DNA of 64,000 nucleotides from Ottowia beijingensis (lineage in GTDB: Bacteria; Pseudomonadota; Gammaproteobacteria; Burkholderiales; Burkholderiaceae_C). The stretch spans positions 1,426,001-1,490,000 of the forward strand of contig NZ_JACCKX010000001.1 of assembly GCF_013423955.1 (NCBI RefSeq), given 5' to 3'. The notes under the pieces are model-generated. The model made no database searches, was not told the DNA's origin, and saw nothing but the letters and a program-made list of their open reading frames with translations. Both the position numbers and the translations under genes were made by a program. Positions 1-7,462 of this stretch are shown in pieces (the first letter of the stretch is position 1; every line of letters starts with the position of its first letter).

Positions 1-1
1 C

Positions 2-187
2 CGGGAAGTGATTCGCGCTGACGCTGTGGCGAACATCACGGACGTGCTGGTGAAGCTGCGGTATCGACCGGGCGTGCTGGCATCCATGCGGATTAAGCAC
101 GGCAGCGACACCTACAGCATTGCCACCGTCATCAACACCAAGAGCGCCAACCGGGAAGTTGAGCTGCTGTGCAAGCGGGTGGCGTGA
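2..187 (+). CDS. Phage head-tail adaptor (head closure) protein, C-terminal part
   Basis: The window opens inside this gene and only the last 61 residues are present. They read like the end of the SPP1 gp16/HK97-type head closure family (Phage_H_T_join): a YRPGV turn, MRIKHGSDTYSI and a closing stretch on strand-forming residues before the stop. Such proteins close the portal and join head to tail. The gene lies on the plus strand, while the prophage at the other end of the window is on the minus strand and has its own connector genes, so this is part of a different prophage. No tail gene follows, which suggests that prophage was cut here by the island. Confidence 0.72.
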   Translation, partial: REVIRADAVANITDVLVKLRYRPGVLASMRIKHGSDTYSIATVINTKSANREVELLCKRVA

Positions 188-235
188 TCCCCGCGCGCGC
201 GTGGGAGGCCCGCCCAGACGCGAGAGGGCCATACC

Positions 236-266
236 CAACAGCTGGGACAAGTTGTCCCACCTGTTG
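236..266. promoter_or_regulatory. 31-bp interrupted palindrome, possible operator
   Basis: Inner arms GGGACAA/TTGTCCC flank a single G at 251 and outer arms CAACAG/CTGTTG continue the same symmetry after a 2-base gap. No T-run follows on the plus strand, so an operator is more likely than a terminator. The bound regulator is unknown. Confidence 0.45.
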
Positions 267-279
267 GTGCAGTAGGTGC

Positions 280-334
280 GGGTAAAAATTACCCCACCGA
301 CCGGGTAATCCACCTTTTCCCGTGTTTCTTACCC
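280..334. promoter_or_regulatory. Cluster of four GGGTAA hexamers
   Basis: GGGTAA lies at 280-285 and 303-308 on the plus strand and as TTACCC at 289-294 and 329-334. The first two form a perfect palindrome with a 3-base A spacer. Alternating half-sites of this kind suggest cooperative binding by a dimeric regulator. No promoter is obvious. The rest of the 489-base gap from 188 to 676 holds the palindrome at 236-266, the terminator at 382-417 and the site at 461-482; I see no gene in it. Confidence 0.4.
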
Positions 335-381
335 CTTCAAGGGGCCGGCTGTCGCTGGCCGTGTGGGGACGGGTATGGACG

Positions 382-417
382 AAAAAAAGCCCTAAGTGCT
401 TGATTCACCTAGGGCTT
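382..417 (-). terminator. Intrinsic terminator, minus strand
   Basis: AAGCCCTA (387-394) pairs perfectly with TAGGGCTT (410-417), with a further GTG/CAC inner pairing. On the minus strand the stem is followed by seven Ts (complement of A382-388). No minus-strand gene is visible just upstream, so it may belong to a transcript whose gene was lost. Confidence 0.6.
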
Positions 418-460
418 AGTGTTTAAGATAGACGCTACTGGACTACCCAAAACAGTGTGA

Positions 461-482
461 TGGTGGTGTATTTTAACAGCAA
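461..482. other. Possible element end or attachment site, copy 1
   Basis: This 22-base stretch beginning TGGTGGTG matches 15989-16010 at 18 of 22 positions. Each copy lies about 210-250 bases before the first HTH gene of a mobile module and just right of a terminator whose U-tract points left. Read on the minus strand it contains CACCACCA, like a tRNA or tmRNA 3' end. The role is inferred. Confidence 0.3.
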
Positions 483-676
483 ATGGAACCGGGTATCTCC
501 ACGCATGCCGATACGTCCCCATAGAAGTGGGCATCAGCAGGCTGGATCGGGGACATATGCGTGAACCGCTGATGTTCGCATTGCGCTGAAACTGCATGTA
601 AGGCCCGCCGAGGCCTTGGCTTCATGGCCGACGTCACGCCTGAATGCGTTGCCTTCAACCACTGACGGAGTCAACC

Positions 677-1150
677 ATGCAGAAGATGATGATGAACGAA
701 ACCGAGCTGGCCGCGCGCTGGAACCTCAGTCCCAAGACCCTTCAACGCTGGCGCAGCGAAGGACGTGGCCCCAGATACATGAAGATGTCCAAGCGTGTCG
801 TGTATCCCATCGACGAAGTCTTCGATTTCGAGTCCCGAGCTCTCCACTCGGCAACTTGGGCAAGAGCGACCGACGTCGTCTTTCCGGATGGATCGAAGCT
901 GATGGATGCACGCGAGATTTCTTATGTGACGGCGTTGCCTCTGTACGTCTTCACGCAAAAACAGGTGCGTGAGGCGTTGGGCATCCCGCATCGTCGGGTT
1001 GAGAAACTCATCCGCTTCGACTACGAAGAAGTCATAGCATGGGCCAAACGCTGGTCGCAAGACGCGGAGGATCAGGGTATCCACGCAAAAATTGATCCGG
1101 GCGAGCAGCGCAGATCGTTGCAGCAGGCCTTGGCATCGCTGCCCGTCTGA
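677..1150 (+). CDS. Excisionase/AlpA-type HTH protein
   Basis: A 157-residue protein with an N-terminal winged-helix domain of the HTH_17/MerR-like type: ETELAARWNLSPKTLQRW, then the wing YMKMSKRVVYPIDEV. A second similar segment follows, with AREISYVTALPLYVF. The ATG at 677 is preferred over an earlier one because ACGGAG lies 7-12 bases before it and the domain starts soon after. In module 2 the two halves correspond to separate genes at 16238 and about 16885. Proteins of this type regulate or direct excision of mobile elements, which fits its place at the head of the recombinase module. It converges on the Fic gene with a gap of 22 bases. Confidence 0.75.
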   Translation: MQKMMMNETELAARWNLSPKTLQRWRSEGRGPRYMKMSKRVVYPIDEVFDFESRALHSATWARATDVVFPDGSKLMDAREISYVTALPLYVFTQKQVREALGIPHRRVEKLIRFDYEEVIAWAKRWSQDAEDQGIHAKIDPGEQRRSLQQALASLPV

Positions 1151-1172
1151 CCGCCGCATCCGCGCCACCGGC

Positions 1173-2291
1173 CTACTGGCCTGCCAGCTCGTAGCCGGTG
1201 CTGCGCCCGCCGCCGGGTGACTTCTTCAGCACGCCAAGTTCCAGCAGTTGCGTGATGTCGCGCAGCGCGGTGTCCGGCGAACACTTGGCGATGGTCGCCC
1301 ACTTGCTGCTGGTGAGCTTGCCCTCGAAGCCGTCGAGCAGGCGGTTCAGCAGTTTCACCTGCCGTTCGTTCAGCGGCGTGCCTGCCCAGCGTTGCCAGAA
1401 GCGCGCCTTGACCAGCACGCCGTCCAGCGTGCCTTGCGCGCTCGTGACGGCGCGCCCGAGGGTGCCGAGGAACCACGACAACCAGCCCGTCACATCGAGT
1501 GTGCCTTTCTGCGTGCGCTCCAGCACGTCGTAATAGTCCTTGCGCTCGCGCTGGATTTGCGCCGACAGGCTGTAGAAGCGTTGCGGACTGCCATCGGCGC
1601 GGGCGAGAAACAGATCACCCACGGCGCGGGCGATGCGCCCGTTGCCGTCGTCGAACGGGTGCAGCGTCACGAACCACAAATGTGCGAGGCCTGCTTTCAC
1701 GAGCGCAGGCTCGCCGGATTCTTCGTTCGCCCATGCGAGGAACTTCGCCGTCTCGGCGGGCAGCGCCTCGGCGGGCGGGGCCTGGAAGTGAACCTTGCGT
1801 CGCCCCACCGGGCCGGACACCACCTGCATCGGCCCGTCGGCATCATCACGCCACTGGCCGATGGCGATTCTGTTCATGCCGGAGTAGCCGGTCGGGAACA
1901 AAGCCGCGTGCCAACCAAACAGCCGTTCGGCGGTCAACGGGACAGCGGCATGGGAAGTGGCATCGAGCACCATCTCGACCACGCCTTCGACGTGCCGATC
2001 CACCGGCGCGACCGCGCCGATGTCCACACCCAGACGGCGGGCGATGGACGAGCGCACGGATTCGACGCTGAGCACTTCGCCTTCGATCTCACTGGTCTTG
2101 ACTACGTCCTCGGTCAGTGCGGCGAGACTGGCCTGATCGCGCAGCGCCAACCCCACGTCGGCCAGACGGCCCAGCAGCAGGCCTTGGGCGCGACTGACCT
2201 CGGTCAACGACAGCGTCAGCGCGGACAGGTCGTAGCGCCAGCTCGGCCAGTCGTCGGCCTGCCAGATGTAGCGCCTTTCTCCGTAGTTCAT
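1173..2291 (-). CDS. Fic family protein (AMP-transferase type)
   Basis: A 372-residue protein with an N-terminal DUF4172-like part and a Fic domain. The catalytic loop is HPFDDGNGRIAR, a full match to HPFx(D/E)GNGRxxR: the His is the base, the Asp/Gly-Asn-Gly segment binds Mg-phosphate and the last Arg positions ATP. An inhibitory helix motif, TSEIEGE, lies before the Fic core as in class II Fic enzymes, so activity is probably self-restrained. The C-terminal part looks like a winged helix (SSKWATIAKCSPDTALRDI). Fic enzymes usually AMPylate protein hydroxyls. The ATG at 2291 overlaps an operator-like repeat, which suggests autoregulation. An in-frame ATG five codons upstream is possible. Confidence 0.88.
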   Translation of the reverse strand: MNYGERRYIWQADDWPSWRYDLSALTLSLTEVSRAQGLLLGRLADVGLALRDQASLAALTEDVVKTSEIEGEVLSVESVRSSIARRLGVDIGAVAPVDRHVEGVVEMVLDATSHAAVPLTAERLFGWHAALFPTGYSGMNRIAIGQWRDDADGPMQVVSGPVGRRKVHFQAPPAEALPAETAKFLAWANEESGEPALVKAGLAHLWFVTLHPFDDGNGRIARAVGDLFLARADGSPQRFYSLSAQIQRERKDYYDVLERTQKGTLDVTGWLSWFLGTLGRAVTSAQGTLDGVLVKARFWQRWAGTPLNERQVKLLNRLLDGFEGKLTSSKWATIAKCSPDTALRDITQLLELGVLKKSPGGGRSTGYELAGQ

Positions 2292-2374
2292 GCGGAGATT
2301 AAACACCCAATTCTCCGCATCCGCAAGTCATTCACCGCGTCTAATGCGGTGAATGACGCCGCCAATCTCCGCAT
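2290..2374. promoter_or_regulatory. Operator array over the Fic start
   Basis: The sequence TCTCCGCAT occurs three times: inverted at 2290-2298 over the Fic start codon, and direct at 2312-2320 and 2366-2374. The outer two extend to exact 11-base inverted copies (ATGCGGAGATT and AATCTCCGCAT). Between them is a perfect 12-base inverted repeat, GTCATTCACCGC/GCGGTGAATGAC, at 2327-2357 with a 7-base spacer. Binding here would block Fic transcription or translation initiation; the winged helix of Fic itself is a candidate binder. Confidence 0.55.
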
Positions 2375-2525
2375 CGGGTGACCCAAAGAACGGCGGCGGC
2401 CTCGGCCTGAAACGCAAATGGCATAGAAGCCGGTCGACCTGTGCAACCACCCGGTGGCACGTGTCGAAGGCAGGCAATTCTCCAACCACCGGCTGGAGAT
2501 TCGCCACTCGCCGAGTGACCGGTGA

Positions 2526-2554
2526 AAATTGTGTCGGCGCTGGCGACACAATTT
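2526..2554. promoter_or_regulatory. 11-bp perfect inverted repeat upstream of abiEi
   Basis: AAATTGTGTCG (2526-2536) and CGACACAATTT (2544-2554) form a perfect inverted repeat with a 7-base spacer, the same spacing as the repeat at 2327-2357. It lies between the Fic gene and the abiEi promoter region. No T-run follows, so an operator or RNA hairpin is more likely than a terminator. The rest of the 349-base gap holds the Fic and AbiEi operator sites; I see no gene. Confidence 0.45.
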
Positions 2555-2580
2555 CGAAGCAATCGGGTCAGCGACGACTT

Positions 2581-2632
2581 GATGTTCCATTTTATCTCCC
2601 AAATGTTATATTGAAAGAATGAACGGAACATC
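2581..2632. promoter_or_regulatory. Probable AbiEi operator and promoter, copy 1
   Basis: GATGTTCC (2581-2588) and GGAACATC (2625-2632) are perfect inverted arms flanking an AT-rich block with a -10-like TATATT at 2607. AbiEi antitoxins are known to repress their own operon by binding inverted repeats here. The module 2 copy has the same GTTCC/GGAAC arms at 17210-17259. Confidence 0.55.
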
Positions 2633-2640
2633 TGCCGATC

Positions 2641-3252
2641 ATGCCCGCCGACACCCACACCCAGCGCGTCCTCGATCTGGCACGCCAGCAAGGGTTGCTG
2701 CGCGCCGTCGATCTGGACGCCATCGGTGCTCCACGGGTTGTCCTGACGCGCCTCACCGCCGCCGGTCTGCTGGATCGGGTTGGACGCGGCCTCTACCGCC
2801 CACCCAACCATCCAGTCTCGGAGCACGAAGGCCTCGCGGTGGTGGCAGCCAAGGTGCCGCAAGCCGTGTTCTGCCTGCTGACGGCACTGCAATTCCACGG
2901 GCTGACCACGCAACTGCCGCACCAGACCTGGATCGCCATGCCGCGCGGCAGCCACGCGCCCCGCATGGACTGGCCGCCGATCCGGATGGTGCAGATGACG
3001 GGCGACGCGCACACGGCGGGCATCGAGGAACACTCGTGCGACGGCGCGACGCTGCGGGTCTACAGCGCGGCCAAGACGGTCGTTGACTGCTTCAAGCACC
3101 GCAACAAGATCGGTCTGGATGTGGCGATGGAGGCGCTGAAGGATGTTTGGCGCGCGCGCAAGGCCTCGGCGGACGACCTGTGGCGCTACGCCCAGGTTTG
3201 CCGGGTCGCCAACGTGATGCGCCCCTATATGGAAGTGGTCGCCCACGAGTGA
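2641..3252 (+). CDS. abiEi: AbiEi-family antitoxin/repressor, without its toxin
   Basis: A 203-residue protein with an N-terminal winged helix (QRVLDLARQQGLLRAVDLDA, then VGRGLYR as wing) and a C-terminal domain with the family pattern TALQFHGLTTQ and SAAKTVVDCFKHRNKIG. AbiEi proteins repress the abiE promoter and counter the AbiEii nucleotidyltransferase, a type IV toxin-antitoxin pair. Here no AbiEii gene follows: the stop at 3250 is followed by tandem hairpins and then the zinc protein. The copy in module 2 (17251-17873) still has its toxin. The protein may act only as a regulator, or may protect against AbiEii from module 2. Confidence 0.85.
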   Translation: MPADTHTQRVLDLARQQGLLRAVDLDAIGAPRVVLTRLTAAGLLDRVGRGLYRPPNHPVSEHEGLAVVAAKVPQAVFCLLTALQFHGLTTQLPHQTWIAMPRGSHAPRMDWPPIRMVQMTGDAHTAGIEEHSCDGATLRVYSAAKTVVDCFKHRNKIGLDVAMEALKDVWRARKASADDLWRYAQVCRVANVMRPYMEVVAHE

Positions 3253-3264
3253 TCGCGCAAATAG

Positions 3265-3372
3265 AAACGCCTCCACACGGGAGGCGTCGGGCCGAGGCTG
3301 CTCACCTCGGCGGGGCAAAGGAAAACGCCTCCGTGAAAAGAGGCGTTGGGCCGGAGATGCGATCTCCGGTGG
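3265..3372 (-). repeat. Two tandem double-hairpin units, about 58 bases each
   Basis: Unit 1 has ACGCCTCC/GGAGGCGT (3267-3287), then CCGAGG/CCTCGG (3292-3310). Unit 2 has ACGCCTC/GAGGCGT (3325-3346), then CCGGAGAT/ATCTCCGG (3351-3369). Loops and bases differ while pairing is kept, which points to a folded RNA. On the minus strand each ACGCCTC stem is followed by GTTTTCC or GTTTCT, like weak terminators. A relation to phage C4-type antisense RNAs is possible but unproven. The unit pair occupies the position where AbiEii would be. Confidence 0.55.
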
Positions 3373-3491
3373 GGCCATTGCGCGAATCCTACCCACACCC
3401 TGCATCTACGGCAAGGCGACGATCCACTTGATCGAGTGTGAGTAATCGCCCGGCTGCGATGATTCGGTCGCGGCTTCCATGCGGATTTTGC

Positions 3492-3973
3492 ATGGAGATC
3501 CCGACGATGTCCCGACGCTGCGCCTGCTGTGGCAAGCCTTTGTCACCCCGCCCGCAAGTTCCCGACCAAGCCTACTGCTCCGCGCCCGACTGCCAGCGCG
3601 CCCGCAAGCGCCAGTGGCAGCGGGCCAAGCTCCAGTCCGATCCCGACTACCGGGATAACCAGCGCGCCGCGCAGCAGACGTGGTCGCAGCGCAACCCAGA
3701 CTACTGGCGCAGCTACCGCGACGCCCAGCCCGACTACGCACAGCGCAACCGTGAGCAGCAGCGGTCGCGCGATCAGGCCCGAAACGACGATCTTGCAACG
3801 ATGGACGTGTGCGACCTGCCGCCGGGCCTCTACCGCATCACACGCCACCCGGCGTTTCCGAGGAAAGCGGCGCTTCGTGGGTCGTCGAGATCACGCCGGT
3901 GGCCGTGACGTGTCCGCGCAAGATGGACGTGTCAAGAGAGGACGTGATCGACGCCTCGGCGATCTCCCCGTAA
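3492..3973 (+). CDS. Small zinc-binding protein of the recombinase module, copy 1 (frameshifted)
   Basis: About 160 residues if one missing base near 3860 is restored. The N-terminus has a zinc-knuckle pattern, CACC at the start then YCSAPDCQRARKR, followed by repeats of SDPDYRDNQ and NPDYWRSYR type, and a C-terminal LPPGLYRITR segment. After the break the sequence continues as SWVVEIT in another frame, matching the intact copy at 18803-19255. The start may be ATG 3492, inside a conserved hairpin, or ATG 3507. I do not know its function; its constant place just before the serine recombinase suggests a role in the element, perhaps as a DNA-binding cofactor. Confidence 0.65.
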
Positions 3974-3990
3974 CTTCGCCTCCAAACGGG

Positions 3991-4024
3991 TTCTCGAACA
4001 TCCTGCATGGCAACGATTCCAACC
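3991..4024. other. Conserved non-coding block before the recombinase, copy 1
   Basis: This block matches 19299-19332 at 29 of 34 positions although it lies outside the coding sequence in both modules. It holds ATCCTGCATGGCAAC. It may be part of the recombinase promoter region or a recombination site. Confidence 0.35.
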
Positions 4025-4119
4025 GTCTGCGCGACCGTTCTCGTGATCTTCACGGAGCGGCAACGCAGCCAATGAGGAGCGGCAGACCCGCAACGTCAAC
4101 CATCGAAGTGACTGGGTCT

Positions 4120-5685
4120 ATGCAAGCGAACGAACCTTCTCCAAGCCCGACAGGCTCTGGCCCCACGTACCGCGCTGCGCAGTACGTGCGCATGTCCACC
4201 GAGCACCAGCAATACTCGACGGAGAACCAGGGCGACAAAATCCGCGAGTACGCCGCCCGGCGCAACATCGAGATCGTTCGCACCTACGCCGACGAGGGCA
4301 AGAGCGGACTGCGCATCGACGGCAGGCAGGCGCTCCAGCAACTGATCGCCGACGTGCAGGCGGGCAAAGCTGACTTCCAGATCATCCTCGTCTATGACGT
4401 CAGCCGCTGGGGCCGGTTTCAGGACGCGGATGAAAGTGCGTACTACGAATACATCTGTCGCCGCGCCGGGATTCAGGTCGCCTACTGCGCCGAGCAGTTC
4501 GAGAACGACGGCTCGCCCGTGTCCACCATCGTCAAGGGCGTCAAGCGCGCGATGGCGGGCGAATACAGCCGCGAGCTGTCGGCGAAGGTGTTTGCGGGCC
4601 AGTGCCGCCTGATCGAGTTGGGATTCCGCCAAGGCGGGCCAGCGGGCTACGGCCTGCGTCGCGTGCTGATCGACCAGTCCGGTTCGGTGAAAGGCGAGCT
4701 TTCGCGCGGCGAGCACAAGAGCCTGCAAACCGACCGCGTGATCTTGCAGCCAGGCCCGGATGCCGAGGTCGCCGTCGTGAACCAGATCTATCGCTGGTTC
4801 GTCGAGGACGCGCTGTTCGAGTCGGAGATCGCCGAACGGCTCAACGCCAAGGGCATCCAGACCGACCTCGGGCGCGACTGGACGCGGGCCACGGTGCGGG
4901 AAGTCCTCTCCAACGAAAAGTACATCGGCAACAACGTCTACAACCGGCGCTCCTTCAAGCTCAAGAAGGTGCGGGTCGTGAACCAGCCGGAGATGTGGAT
5001 CAAGAAAGAAGGCGCGTTCGAGGGCATCGTGCCGCCCGACCTGTTTTACACCGCGCAGGGCATCCTGCGCGCACGGGCATATCGCTTCAGCAACGAGGAA
5101 TTGATCGAGAAGCTGCGGCGGCTGTTCCAGCAGCACGGTTACCTCTCCGGCCTGATCATCGACGAAGCGGAAGGCATGCCGTCTTCGGCGGCCTACGCGC
5201 ATCGCTTCGGAAGTCTCATTCGTGCTTACCAGACGGTCGGGTTCACGCCGGATCGGGACTACCAGTATCTGGAGGTCAACCAGTTTCTGCGCCGCCTGCA
5301 CCCGGAGATCGTCGGCGAGACCGAGCGGATGATCGCCGAGGTCGGCGGCGCGGTCGTGCCCGATCCGGCGAGCGACCTGCTCACTGTCAACCGCGAATTC
5401 ACCGTTTCGCTCGTGCTCTCGCGCTGCCAGTTGCAAGACAACGGACGCAGGCGGTGGAAAGTGCGCTTCGACACCAGCCTGACGCCGGACATCACCGTCG
5501 CCGTCCGGCTCGACGAAACGAACCAGGCACCGCTGGACTACTACCTGCTGCCGCATCTGGACTTCGGCCAGTCGGGCATCCATCTGGCCGATCACAACGG
5601 ACTTGAATTCGAGAGCTACCGCTTCGACAGCCTGGACTATCTCTACAGCATGGCCGAGCGCAGCCGCTTGAGGAGAGTCGCATGA
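4120..5685 (+). CDS. Large serine recombinase, copy 1
   Basis: A 521-residue recombinase with an N-terminal resolvase catalytic domain. The catalytic serine is in YVRMSTEHQQYS; arginines follow in the DVSRWGRFQDADE and GEYSRELSAK segments. Next comes the Recombinase domain (GFRQGGPAGYGLRR, then WTRATVREVLSNEKYIGN) and a C-terminal region of about 200 residues unlike the usual zinc-ribbon/coiled-coil, ending LDYLYSMAERS. The ATG at 4120 matches the module 2 copy. The stop overlaps the start of the next gene, so it forms an operon with the two ParB-like genes. It probably integrates and excises the module. Confidence 0.9.
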   Translation: MQANEPSPSPTGSGPTYRAAQYVRMSTEHQQYSTENQGDKIREYAARRNIEIVRTYADEGKSGLRIDGRQALQQLIADVQAGKADFQIILVYDVSRWGRFQDADESAYYEYICRRAGIQVAYCAEQFENDGSPVSTIVKGVKRAMAGEYSRELSAKVFAGQCRLIELGFRQGGPAGYGLRRVLIDQSGSVKGELSRGEHKSLQTDRVILQPGPDAEVAVVNQIYRWFVEDALFESEIAERLNAKGIQTDLGRDWTRATVREVLSNEKYIGNNVYNRRSFKLKKVRVVNQPEMWIKKEGAFEGIVPPDLFYTAQGILRARAYRFSNEELIEKLRRLFQQHGYLSGLIIDEAEGMPSSAAYAHRFGSLIRAYQTVGFTPDRDYQYLEVNQFLRRLHPEIVGETERMIAEVGGAVVPDPASDLLTVNREFTVSLVLSRCQLQDNGRRRWKVRFDTSLTPDITVAVRLDETNQAPLDYYLLPHLDFGQSGIHLADHNGLEFESYRFDSLDYLYSMAERSRLRRVA

Positions 5686-6579
5686 CGAAGAAGCACCACG
5701 CCACTGACCTGCAAATGATCCCGGTCGATCAGATCGCCGTGCTCAACCCACGCGACCGCAATGGCCGTGTGTTTGAGGAGATCGTCGGCAACATCAAAAG
5801 CCTTGGCCTGAAAAAGCCCGTCACGGTCACGCAGCGTGACGATCTGGAGGACGGGAAACGCTTCCTGCTGATCTGCGGCGAAGGCAGGCTCAAGGCGTTC
5901 AAGTCGCTTGGCGAGAAGGAAATCCCGGCGCTGGTCCTTGCGGTCAACGATGAGGACGCCTTCATGATGAGCCTGACCGAAAACATCGCCCGCAGGAAAT
6001 ACAGCGCGCTGGAACTGCTGATGAGCATCCAGCAGTTGAGCGAACAGGGCTACGACAAGCGCGTCATCGCCCAGAAGACCGGCCTGAGCCTCGACTACAT
6101 CAAGGGCATCCTGCTTCTTTTGAGGAAGGTGAGGAACGGCTGCTGGCTGCCGTGGAGTCCGGAAGGGTTCCGCTCAACGTCGCCATCACCATCGCGGGCG
6201 CAAGCGACGAAGAATCCGTCCAGACCGCCTTGCAGGATGCCTACGAAAGCGGCCAGTTGCGCGGTGGGCAGTTGATGCAGGTGCGGCGCGTGCTTCAGCG
6301 GCGCAGCACTCTCGGAAAGACGCTGAAACACCGGCCCGCACGCAAGGGAGCGGCCGTCACTACCTCCAGTCTGGTGCGCAACTACCAGAACGAGGTCGAG
6401 CGACAGAAACTGACCATCAAAAGGCTGAGTTTACGCAGCAGCGCATGTTGTTCGTGATCGAAGCGCTGCGCCAGTTGCTGGCCGACGAGCATTTTTCCAA
6501 CCTGCTGCGTGCCGAAGGGCTGGACACCTTGCCCAAGCAGCTGGCGGAACGCGTCTGGGGCGGAGGCCACGCGGCATGA
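5682..6579 (+). CDS. ParB-family protein A of the recombinase module, copy 1 (two frameshifts)
   Basis: About 299 residues when single missing bases near 6116 (T-run) and 6424 (A-run) are restored. A ParB N-terminal domain is clear: LLICGEGRLKAFKSLGEKEI matches the nucleotide-binding GExR box with GEGR, and LTENIARRKYSALEL is the second ParB box. An HTH follows (VIAQKTGLSLDYIKGI). It starts inside the recombinase stop (ATGA) and ends in the same way on the next gene. ParB proteins bind DNA as CTP-dependent clamps. Without a ParA gene this is unlikely to be ordinary segregation, and a role in recombination or regulation is inferred. Confidence 0.82.
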
Positions 6580-7459
6580 GCAAACCACCGCTGGGGTTCA
6601 TTCCGGAGCCGATCACACTGGCGCTGGATCGGATTCTGCCGTCCCGAAAACCGCCGGAAGGTCTCCAGGCATCGCGGAAGTTCAAGCAGATCGTGGCCTC
6701 GATGGAAGCTGTCGGGCTGATCGAACCCTGAGCGTGGGCAAGGCCGACAAGAAAACCGGTCAGCACGTCCTGCTTGATGGCCACATGCGTTTGCTGGCGT
6801 TGCAGCAGCTCGGCTACACCGACGCGCCGTGCCTGATTGCCACTGACGATGAAAGCTACACCTATAACAACCGGATCAACCGCATCTCGTCCATTCAGGA
6901 GCACCACATGCTCCGGCGCGCGGTCGAGCGTGGCGTGACGCAAGATCGGCTGGCGAAGGCGCTGAACGTGGACATCAGCCAGATCCACAAGAAGGTCGGC
7001 CTGCTTGAAGGCATCTGCCCGGAGGCGGTCGAGATGCTCAAGGATCAGCATTTTTCGGCCAACCTCGGCTCGGTGCTTCGCAAGATGAAGCCCACACGGC
7101 AGGTCGAGTGCGTGGAACTGATGCTGACCGCAAACAACATGACCGTCGCCTATGCCGAAGCCTTGCTGGCGGCAACGCCGCCACATCTGCTGGTTAGCGA
7201 AAAGCGACCCCGGAAGCTCTCCGGCGTCACGGCGGAACAGATGGTAAAGATGGAGCGCGAAATGGGAAACATCCAAAACCAATTGAAGCTGGTCGAGAAG
7301 TCCTACGGTCAGGACGTGCTGCTCCTGACGCTGGCGCGTGGCTACCTTGGCAAGCTGATCGGCAACAAAGCCGTGTTCCGCTTCCTGTCACAACGCCAAC
7401 CGGACGTGTTGGCCGAGTTCGAGAATATCGTCCAGACCGTGGCGCTGGACGGCAAATGA
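6576..7459 (+). CDS. ParB/RepB-like protein B of the recombinase module, copy 1 (one frameshift)
   Basis: About 294 residues after restoring a C near 6728, where ATCGAACCC now runs into TGA instead of reading IEPLSVGK. The N-terminal ParB part has HVLLDGHMRLLALQQLG, then SSIQEHHMLRRAVERGV and the HTH RLAKALNVDISQIHKKV. The C-terminal half resembles the RepB C-terminal domain (TRQVECVELMLTANNMTVAY). It starts on the stop of protein A. The pair of one ParB and one RepB-like protein after a serine recombinase is kept in both modules, so the three probably work together. Confidence 0.82.
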
Positions 7460-7462
7460 CGA

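Noticed and set aside
409..597. Short minus-strand frame before the terminator at 382-417
   Set aside because: No ribosome binding site or family features; the terminator alone does not make it a gene.
3265..3372. CRISPR array
   Set aside because: Only two units with no spacer-like unique sequence between identical repeats; the units are paired hairpins with compensatory changes.
4096..5595. Minus-strand frame of 499 codons
   Set aside because: Antisense to the serine recombinase; a similar shadow lies under the second copy.
5682..7459. Plasmid partition locus
   Set aside because: Two ParB/RepB-like genes but no ParA and no replication gene; both copies are tied to a recombinase, so a chromosomal element is more likely.
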